Shown one piece after another: positions 5,261 to 10,731 of a stretch of 10,731 nucleotides of DNA. The first letter of the stretch is position 1. Every line of letters begins with the position of its first letter. Location of the stretch: assembly GCA_030917105.1 (NCBI GenBank), contig JAUPVI010000001.1, forward strand, positions 1 to 10,731, given 5' to 3'. The translations under genes and the position numbers were made by a program. Under the pieces are notes generated by a model. It saw only the letters and a list, made by a program, of their open reading frames with translations. It did no database searches and had not been told where the DNA came from. The DNA comes from Candidatus Babelota bacterium (GTDB lineage: Bacteria; Babelota; Babeliae; Babelales; JAUPTZ01).

Positions 5261-6559
5261 TTAACAATTCTCACGATGCTTAGAACACCATCCATGGAGC
5301 AGAGCCACCGCAATTCCTCCGCCAAACAAGCAGAGATACGGCACTGAAATACCGTATAAATAAATATGGTAGAGCGTAATGCAAAAAAGCCCCAGCGTAC
5401 TGCACAATGCCGCGCCCACGACCACCGGATGAATCAAGCGACCACCCTGCGCATTACGCGCGAACCAGGCAGCAAGCATGGCACAGAAGAAAGCAAAAAC
5501 AACCCCGAGCACTGACATTTTTTGCAGCGGAATTTGTTTGCTCGAAATCGCTACCCCAAGAACACAAATGCCTACTTCGACCAGCAAACTCACCCATGGC
5601 ACTTGGCCAGCTGTCAACTTGGTAAGCCAGCGGCCACCGGGCACATGGCCCTGCGCCGCAAGGCGATGCATATTCCAACAATTACTCGTTAATATGCCAA
5701 AGGTTCCCCCAAGCATTGAAAGATACACGCAGATGGTCATGAGCCAAGAAAATGAAGCAAAGGTTGGCAAGTAGGCGGCCGCAACGCTTGAAAGCTGCGC
5801 GGCTGGAAGCCCAATAGCTAACGCACTTGCCGGCAACAGCAAAGAGACTGCTCCCTGAAAAAGAGACAGGAGTGCCGTAACCGCTAGAAAACCAATAATA
5901 AATGCTCGTATAATAGTGTATTCAGGCCGCACAAAAAGATGAGCGATTGTACTCGTAACTTCAAATCCAACCATAGCAAACACAGCAATTGGCACCACCG
6001 CAGCAAGCGAATCACCGGTGACAAAATCAAAAGAAACCGGAACTTGCGGGCCGCGCCAAACAAGCAAAGCGACCACGCTCGCAACTGGAATAACTTTGGC
6101 CGCAACAAAGGCCCATTGCACACGTCCCTGTAACGAAGCCCCTATCACATTGGCACCAACCAAAAACAACAAAAGCCCTGCCACCAGTAAAATATGCGGC
6201 ACCGCATGGAGTACAGGCAGCGCCTCTTTTGCCACCAGCATCAGCATGCTTGCCATAAATCCAGCTGAAATAGCTTTGCCCACAAAATACGCCCAGCCGC
6301 CCAAGAACCCAACAAATGGATTCAGATACGTTTTTGTATATACATACAAACCACCACTCTCCGGGTGTTGCCGCGCTAACAAAGCAAGCACTGTTACGAC
6401 CGGCAGTAAAAAAAGAGCCGCTATCAGATATACCACAAAACTTCCCGAGCCGAGTGCTGCGGTAAGCGGGTGGAGGTTTACAAAAATACCACTTCCCACA
6501 ATAACGTTAATGTTTATTAAGACGGCCGACCAAAGCCCAATAGTACGGATGCTTTTCAC
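5261..6559 (-). CDS. APC-superfamily amino acid permease
   Basis: This inner-membrane transporter has 432 residues and about 12 predicted transmembrane segments, and takes up (or exchanges) amino acids or polyamines. Family marks are 'NVIVGSGIFVN' in TM1 (GSGIF at about 22-26), a glycine- and aromatic-rich TM3 region 'FLGGWAYFVGKAISAGF', and 'AMVGFEVTS' in the unwound TM6 region (199-203). A lysine in TM5 (K155, 'VAAKVIPV') sits where K158 of ApcT replaces a sodium, which suggests proton coupling. The start is GTG at 6559, because AAAGGG lies six bases upstream; a TTG at 6598 would overlap the preceding gene. It begins 13 bases after the SDF symporter and precedes the methyltransferase. The exact substrate cannot be read from the sequence. 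Confidence 0.88.
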   Translation of the reverse strand: MKSIRTIGLWSAVLININVIVGSGIFVNLHPLTAALGSGSFVVYLIAALFLLPVVTVLALLARQHPESGGLYVYTKTYLNPFVGFLGGWAYFVGKAISAGFMASMLMLVAKEALPVLHAVPHILLVAGLLLFLVGANVIGASLQGRVQWAFVAAKVIPVASVVALLVWRGPQVPVSFDFVTGDSLAAVVPIAVFAMVGFEVTSTIAHLFVRPEYTIIRAFIIGFLAVTALLSLFQGAVSLLLPASALAIGLPAAQLSSVAAAYLPTFASFSWLMTICVYLSMLGGTFGILTSNCWNMHRLAAQGHVPGGRWLTKLTAGQVPWVSLLVEVGICVLGVAISSKQIPLQKMSVLGVVFAFFCAMLAAWFARNAQGGRLIHPVVVGAALCSTLGLFCITLYHIYLYGISVPYLCLFGGGIAVALLHGWCSKHRENC

Positions 6560-6572
6560 ACAATACCCTTTT

Positions 6573-7760
6573 TTAATGATGAGAGAGATCGCGGTCAACG
6601 ACCGCCGTTACGCAGGCATCAGACCAGACGTTCAGTGCGGTTTCGACCATATCAAGAAGCGCGTACACTGGCAAAATAATGCCCATAATGTCGAGCGGCA
6701 AGTGCAAATGAACCAAGAACGCACTCGTCAAAAAGAAGCAGCCCATCGGGACACCAGCGTTACCCACCGCTGCCGCGGTTGCAAGCAATACCCAGGCACC
6801 GATATCATACAAGCCAATCGCCACACCACTCGAAGCGGCTACAAACATCAGCGTTATAAGAATAAAAGCCGCACAGCCATTCATATTCACTGTTGCACAT
6901 AATGGCAGACAAAATCGCGCTACACGCTCTGAGATACCTGCGTTGTTCTGTGCGCACTCCAGCGTTACCGGCAAGGTCATGTTGGATGATTTTGACACGA
7001 ATGCAAGGGTCAGAGCAGGACGGAAGGCAACGAAAAGACGCCGCGGTGACAAACCCTTAGCCCAGGCGAATAATGGTAGAATAATCATACCTTGCACCAC
7101 ATTAGCCATTAACACGGTCACCACGTACCAACCAATCTGCGCCAATTGCGCTTCATTTTCATGCATACTGTACATAAACAAAGCAGTAAAGGCCCAAACA
7201 GCTACCGGCATGCACCACAATATAAAGCGCGTTACGGCAATCATCATATTAAATAAGGCAGAAAACCCATCACGCAACAAGATACGTTCTTTATCTTTGA
7301 GATGGAGAATTGCGGCGCCAAAAAGCAAGCCCACAAAAACCACTGCCATCACACTTCCTTGACCACTAAACGTTTGGACCAAATTTGAAGGAAACATGCC
7401 AAGTAAAAAATCACTATATGAGGCAGTATGAGAGCCCGCGGAAGCAGTCACCGCACCAAAAGTAACGGTGCCAACCGGGTCAAAAACAAAAAAGAGCACT
7501 AGGCCCACAAGGGCGGCAAGCGCTGTTGTTAAAATGGTGTAACGCAACACCAGGCCACCAATAAGGCTCGCCTCACGGCTACTTTCCATCCCTGCAAGAG
7601 AAGAAACTATCGATAAAAAGATAACCGGCAAGCTGACCAGCTCCAATAAATTTTTAATAATCGTTGCGGTGTGACCAGCCAGCATCATGACCGTTTCATT
7701 CCCCCACCAGCCGGTCAATAAACCACCGGCAGCTCCGGCAACCAACGCCCATGGCATCAT
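6573..7760 (-). CDS. Dicarboxylate/amino acid:cation symporter (SDF/DAACS family)
   Basis: This elevator-type inner-membrane symporter has 395 residues, near the family norm. N-terminal helices include 'LELVSLPVIFLSIVSSLAG'. The transport core is complete: HP1 'SKSSNMTLPVT' (256-266), TM7 'NMNG' (292-295), HP2 'GNAGVPMG' (333-340) and TM8 'LLDMVETALNVWSD' (368-381). Compared with GltPh from memory, the amino-group-binding D394 is kept as D370, N401 as N377 and D405 as D381. The side-chain carboxylate-binding R397 is E373, HP1 SSS is SSN, R276 is Lys, D390 is Tyr and D312 of NMDG is Asn. The substrate is therefore probably not aspartate or glutamate. I take ATG 7760, seven bases after GGAG; ATG 7766 directly abuts that site. 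First gene of a three-gene operon. Confidence 0.88.
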   Translation of the reverse strand: MMPWALVAGAAGGLLTGWWGNETVMMLAGHTATIIKNLLELVSLPVIFLSIVSSLAGMESSREASLIGGLVLRYTILTTALAALVGLVLFFVFDPVGTVTFGAVTASAGSHTASYSDFLLGMFPSNLVQTFSGQGSVMAVVFVGLLFGAAILHLKDKERILLRDGFSALFNMMIAVTRFILWCMPVAVWAFTALFMYSMHENEAQLAQIGWYVVTVLMANVVQGMIILPLFAWAKGLSPRRLFVAFRPALTLAFVSKSSNMTLPVTLECAQNNAGISERVARFCLPLCATVNMNGCAAFILITLMFVAASSGVAIGLYDIGAWVLLATAAAVGNAGVPMGCFFLTSAFLVHLHLPLDIMGIILPVYALLDMVETALNVWSDACVTAVVDRDLSHH

Positions 7761-7796
7761 CACCATTCTCCTTTTTCATTGTGGTATAAAAAACAA

Positions 7797-7826
7797 AGTC
7801 ACGCGCTTTTTTATCAGCGCGTGACT
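7797..7826 (-). terminator. Intrinsic terminator after the HIT gene, upstream of the symporter operon
   Basis: A perfect 10-base stem, AGTCACGCGC (7797-7806) with GCGCGTGACT (7817-7826), has a 10-base loop. On the minus strand it is followed by TTTGTTTTTT. It ends the transcript of the exported-protein/HIT pair and lies only about 36 bases before the symporter start codon. If a promoter lies between the HIT stop and this hairpin, it would act as an attenuator in the symporter leader. Confidence 0.8.
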
Positions 7827-7852
7827 CTAACTCTATTTCGTTACAGTGGCCG

Positions 7853-7878
7853 AGTATAACAAAAACTCGGTCAGGTGC
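7853..7878 (-). promoter_or_regulatory. Weak candidate promoter for the symporter operon
   Basis: On the minus strand an extended -10, TGTTATACT (7861-7853), lies about 16 bases after a poor -35, TTGCAC. It sits between the HIT stop and the terminator hairpin. The same bases also form a small hairpin (CCGAGT 7850-7855 with ACTCGG 7865-7870). If it is a promoter, its transcript would start near 7846 and cross the terminator before reaching the symporter. Confidence 0.3.
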
Positions 7879-7913
7879 AATACAAGGCTACTCTGTCAAC
7901 ACAGCTTTAAGCG

Positions 7914-8402
7914 TCACTTTTCAGCTGCCGCCGCCAAGAGCTGCTGGTAAATCTCATTAAGATCGCTAGATATAAGCTTCGTCTCGCCGATAGTAACCAA
8001 GAAATTGGTATCCCCCTGCCACCGAGGAACAACATGAAGGTGCAAATGACCAGGAATACTCCCCCCACTGACCTCACCGACGTTAAATCCAATGTTAAAA
8101 CCATGACATTTGAAAGTTTTTTTGACAATCGCACACCACTTTGCAGTAGCTTCCATCATGCCAGCTCGAACGGTTCGAGCAACCAACTCAAGATCTGACA
8201 CATGTGCTGTTGGCACAATAAGAAGATGCCCAGAGTTATAAGGGAAGCGATTTAATAGCACCAAAAGGCTGCCGTCACGCTCTAAAACGTGGTGCTTGGC
8301 ATCATCATTACTTGCTGCTGCTTCGCAGAAGGGACACTGATCATCACTGCTTTTATCTTTTTTAATATAAGAAGAACGCCACGGGGCATATAATCGATCC
8401 AT
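7914..8402 (-). CDS. HIT-family nucleotide hydrolase/transferase
   Basis: This 162-residue cytoplasmic histidine-triad protein acts on dinucleotides or nucleotide conjugates such as Ap4A- or AMP-linked compounds. The catalytic HxHxHxx motif is 'GHLHLHVVPRW' (H119, H121, H123). 'NRFPYNSGHLLIVPTAHVSD' (51-70) is the typical nucleotide-binding strand region. 'CPFC' (23-26) near the N-terminus, with H67, matches the zinc site of the longer bacterial and archaeal HIT proteins. The N-terminus 'MDRLYAPWRSSYI' is the standard start of that Ap4A phosphorylase-like subgroup. The start codon follows AAAGG by five bases, and that site overlaps the stop of the upstream exported-protein gene, so the two are co-transcribed. 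An intrinsic terminator follows. Confidence 0.93.
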   Translation of the reverse strand: MDRLYAPWRSSYIKKDKSSDDQCPFCEAAASNDDAKHHVLERDGSLLVLLNRFPYNSGHLLIVPTAHVSDLELVARTVRAGMMEATAKWCAIVKKTFKCHGFNIGFNVGEVSGGSIPGHLHLHVVPRWQGDTNFLVTIGETKLISSDLNEIYQQLLAAAAEK

Positions 8403-8409
8403 ATAACCT

Positions 8410-10194
8410 TTACTTTGTCTCTACTGCTTTTTCAGCTGCAGGTGCCTTACCAATTAAAGCATACATTTTATCGCGCACTCTGCCGACAATTACTTTAGCT
8501 TGCACCACACATTCGTGCAATCGGGCACTTGCTACAGCTTTTGCCTCATACAATTGCTCAGTCCAAGAAGGCAGTACAATTTTTTCTTCTTCGATTCCCT
8601 TGTGCAAATACATATCTCTTTCATGCAAATGTTCTTCGTTTTCTGCTCCATGCGCTGTCGACCAGATTCTTTCCTTCCAACTAGTTACCGCAACAAGCGC
8701 TGATTTCGCCGCCACCCTGCCCGCCTCAACAGCCTGTCCGACCCCTGAAATCAAGCGGTCTGTAATCGATTGTGGCGCTGTTTGGATATCTTTTTCAATA
8801 TCATGCGACGAGCCAACACCAACCACCGGAGTCACTATTTCACCAAAAATACGTAATTTCATAGCAAGAGTTGCACTCACAAGGCCATGCCAGCCCTGCA
8901 CAAACCAGTCACACACCTGGCACGCAACATCACGCATGCCTTCATCAAATTCCTGAGCTTTTTCGTGCACAACATGCCAGTAATCACCAACAGAGTCTAG
9001 AAGCGACAGCATATACTGCCCAACCCGAATCCATGATTCAACTATCCAGTCCATGAATCCGCACGCTGTTTCTTTTATCAAACTTACTCCTCCAGGGGTC
9101 GCGTCTTTAACCTCTTTCATGCGATGCTCTACGTGCTTTGCAGCTTTGTGTGTATCATTGAAAACCCGACCGACCACACTTGAGGCAAAATCATGAATAT
9201 CACACAAAATCGGTAATGCCATTACACGATCCCAGCCAGCCCCTATCGTCTCGCCAGTTTCCACCATTTTTGCCTTTACCCAGCCATAACTACTATATAC
9301 AGCATTAATCATACGATCATGAAATGCTATTGCACGGCCCTGAAGTGTCTTCGCCGAAACACGTCGCGTTTTTAATGAGGCGGCCTTCGGCTCAGGCGCA
9401 GGCGTGATATTTTCATCAATCACAAATGCAAAGTCAGCTTTTGCTTCAGCAGACACACGAGCACTTTCCTCTGTTAGGATCTGAATATTCTGATTAAAAA
9501 CTTTATCATTCTTAACATTACCACCCTCAATGAGGGCTTTTGACTGCAACTGAGCACTCAACTGCGAAACTTCATCGCGAAGCTGACGAATCTCTTGGAC
9601 AACCGATCCAGCAACCTCTTCTGACGGACTAGAAGAACCAGAAACCAGCATCGAGATCAGCACATCCATTTTTGTTGGGCTCAAAGAAGATTTGGCGGCC
9701 ATGAACGCTGCATCACGCGTGGTTGATCCTTCATTTTTTTGGTCATGCACTGTTTTAGCAAAACGCACAAATTCAGCATCCAAAACACTCAGAATGGAAA
9801 CCAACGTTATCTGATACTTTTTAATAGACACAAGCAAAACACTGCAACGGGCGTGCACTCCGGCTCGGCGAGAAGAATCGGACTGCCCTTGAAGTTCCAA
9901 CACTCGGTCGTGAAGCTGCTGCATAGTACGATACTTATCATGTAATCGCTGAATCGCAATTTGCAGTAAGTCGAGACGACGCGCTACGTTATTAACCGGA
10001 TAAGCATTTACCACCTGTAGCATCTGCGAAACACGAGCCGGCAATAATCGAAAAACCGCCGCATACTTTGCAAAGGTCCGTAACTGCACCGTTTCAGCAT
10101 CCATGGCGTTAGCGGCCACCGAATCCGGTTCTTTGGACGCAAACACAAATCCATCGATACCAAACAGCGTTAAAATCAATAAAAAACGTTTCAT
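8410..10194 (-). CDS. Large exported helical protein of unknown function
   Basis: I do not recognise this 594-residue protein. A Sec signal peptide is clear: MKR, hydrophobic LLILTLFGI, then VFA before SKEPDS, with likely cleavage after residue 19. Residues 35-155 look helical and coiled-coil-like (for example 'LQIAIQRLHDKYRTMQQLHD', then a hydrophobic stretch at 117-139). Residues 195-220 form a short heptad region ('VVQEIRQLRDEVSQLSAQL'). A Pro/Ala linker lies near 263-271. Residues 295-580 are a run of amphipathic helices with paired Trp: 'YGWVKAKM...GWDRV', 'MDWIVESWIRV', 'CDWFVQGWHGL', 'TSWKERIWST', 'SWTEQLYEAK'. This pattern suggests surface binding to membranes or lipids, comparable in style to apolipoprotein- or perilipin-like helices. 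No transmembrane anchor, catalytic motif or lipobox is seen. It has a strong GGAGG site and is followed directly by the HIT gene. Confidence 0.75.
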   Translation of the reverse strand: MKRFLLILTLFGIDGFVFASKEPDSVAANAMDAETVQLRTFAKYAAVFRLLPARVSQMLQVVNAYPVNNVARRLDLLQIAIQRLHDKYRTMQQLHDRVLELQGQSDSSRRAGVHARCSVLLVSIKKYQITLVSILSVLDAEFVRFAKTVHDQKNEGSTTRDAAFMAAKSSLSPTKMDVLISMLVSGSSSPSEEVAGSVVQEIRQLRDEVSQLSAQLQSKALIEGGNVKNDKVFNQNIQILTEESARVSAEAKADFAFVIDENITPAPEPKAASLKTRRVSAKTLQGRAIAFHDRMINAVYSSYGWVKAKMVETGETIGAGWDRVMALPILCDIHDFASSVVGRVFNDTHKAAKHVEHRMKEVKDATPGGVSLIKETACGFMDWIVESWIRVGQYMLSLLDSVGDYWHVVHEKAQEFDEGMRDVACQVCDWFVQGWHGLVSATLAMKLRIFGEIVTPVVGVGSSHDIEKDIQTAPQSITDRLISGVGQAVEAGRVAAKSALVAVTSWKERIWSTAHGAENEEHLHERDMYLHKGIEEEKIVLPSWTEQLYEAKAVASARLHECVVQAKVIVGRVRDKMYALIGKAPAAEKAVETK

Positions 10195-10242
10195 ATTCCC
10201 TCCTCATTGCGCCCGCTAATCGTGCAGGCATACCCTCGCCTT

Positions 10243-10272
10243 AGAATGATGAAACGGTTTTCAACAAGTCAA
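10243..10272 (-). promoter_or_regulatory. Candidate promoter of the exported-protein/HIT operon
   Basis: On the minus strand TTGACT (10272-10267) is followed after 18 bases by a poor -10, CATTCT (10248-10243). It lies between the aspS stop and the exported-protein start, in the only gap where a promoter for that gene could sit. No convincing terminator stem follows aspS, although a T-rich tract (10274-10286 on the minus strand) is present, so read-through from aspS is also possible. Confidence 0.35.
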
Positions 10273-10327
10273 TTAAAAAAGGAAAAGGCAGGGTTTATAT
10301 CGATAACTACCGACGTTACAGAAACGA

Positions 10328-10731
10328 TTACTCGCCCTTGTCTGTGCGCCCCAAAAGTCTGGTTTGGATATGCACCTCTTTGAGCTGACGTGCATCAACC
10401 GTACACGGCGCCTCCATAAGAGGACAGGTTCCGGCATGCATCTTTGGAAAAGCAATAACCTCACGAATTGAGCTTGCGCCCACCAAAAGCATTACCAAAC
10501 GATCCAGGCCAAGAGCCAAACCACCATGCGGTGGACAGCCCAATTGTTGAGCTTCAAGCAAGAAGCCAAACTTTTGCTGCGCTTCTTCTGGCGATATTCC
10601 CAAAAGATCAAAAACTTTTGATTGCACAGCACTGTCATGAATACGAATCGATCCACCACCAAGTTCTTCGCCATTATACACCAGGTCATAAGCCCGAGCG
10701 GTCATATCACCGGGCTCAAGCTGTTCCCAGC
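10328..10731 (-). CDS. aspS: Aspartyl-tRNA synthetase, C-terminal part, start lies beyond the window
   Basis: AspRS (class II synthetase) charges tRNA-Asp, or in some bacteria also tRNA-Asn. The last 133 residues are visible. They begin inside the catalytic domain with 'WEQLEPGDMTARAYDLVYNG', followed by 'ELGGGSIRIHD', 'KFGFLLEAQQLGCPPHGG', motif 3 'LALGLDRLVMLL', and 'SSIREVIAFPK'. The sequence ends with 'ARQLKEVHIQ' and a short tail, as in bacterial-type AspRS. The frame stays open to the window edge. Seen: all C-terminal catalytic motifs. Not visible: the anticodon-binding OB domain and the GAD insertion. It is upstream of, and on the same strand as, the exported-protein gene, 133 bases away. 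Confidence 0.95.
   Translation of the reverse strand, partial: WEQLEPGDMTARAYDLVYNGEELGGGSIRIHDSAVQSKVFDLLGISPEEAQQKFGFLLEAQQLGCPPHGGLALGLDRLVMLLVGASSIREVIAFPKMHAGTCPLMEAPCTVDARQLKEVHIQTRLLGRTDKGE

Noticed and set aside
6018..6902. Plus-strand ORF of 294 codons
   Set aside because: It is antisense to two recognised transporter genes and spans their junction. Its composition is rich in Thr, Lys, Asn and Arg without any motif.
10273..10330. Possible terminator after aspS
   Set aside because: There is a T-rich tract on the minus strand, and TATCGATA is palindromic, but no stem of useful length lies immediately before the T-run.

Overview
The window looks like chromosome of a small-genome, Gram-negative-type, host-associated bacterium. 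Standard housekeeping genes (priA, trpS, rnpB, aspS) are scattered among a lysine-rich histone H1-like protein, two adjacent amino-acid-type transporters, a HEPN/MNT toxin-antitoxin-like pair and a large exported protein of unknown function. This mixture fits Candidatus Dependentiae (TM6) or a similar endosymbiont or parasite lineage, with Chlamydiae-like bacteria as the alternative. That is inference from gene content, because the window contains no taxonomic marker that I can place directly. There are no insertion sequences, no CRISPR array, no tRNA and no phage genes.

Layout, left to right. Positions 1-1315 hold a minus-strand operon: one or two small unrecognised membrane ORFs, a DUF374/LPLAT-type acyltransferase, then the start of priA, joined by overlapping or nearly overlapping stop and start codons. 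Positions 1316-1601 are a gene-free stretch with a promoter and two short palindromes. They lead into the plus-strand lysine-rich histone-like gene (1602-2150), which ends at a strong hairpin shared tail-to-tail with minus-strand trpS (2213-3199). The trpS promoter and the promoter of rnpB (RNase P RNA, 3312-3726, plus) are divergent and close together. Directly after rnpB, with no visible terminator or new promoter, comes a plus-strand pair: a HEPN-type protein (HI0074 family) and an MNT-type nucleotidyltransferase.

From 4414 to 7760 a minus-strand operon runs from an SDF-family symporter, to an APC-family amino acid permease, to a SAM-dependent methyltransferase resembling phosphoethanolamine N-methyltransferases. 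Gaps are 13-16 bases, each with a good ribosome binding site. The methyltransferase 3' end overlaps the nucleotidyltransferase 3' end by 32 bases. An intrinsic terminator (7797-7826) separates this operon from an upstream minus-strand pair: a 594-residue exported helical protein (8410-10194) and a HIT-family hydrolase (7914-8402). The window ends inside aspS (C-terminal part, minus strand).

Functional picture: scavenging of amino acids from a host by two unrelated transporters, possible membrane-lipid modification (acyltransferase and lipid-headgroup-like methyltransferase), chromatin compaction by the histone-like protein, and an exported protein that may act on membranes or the host. The points most worth a second look are the HEPN/MNT pair with an intact RX4HXY / GSX10DXD signature, the symporter with altered substrate- and ion-site residues, the RNase P RNA whose L15 loop seems to lack the CCA-pairing GGU, and the exported protein with its W-rich amphipathic helices.
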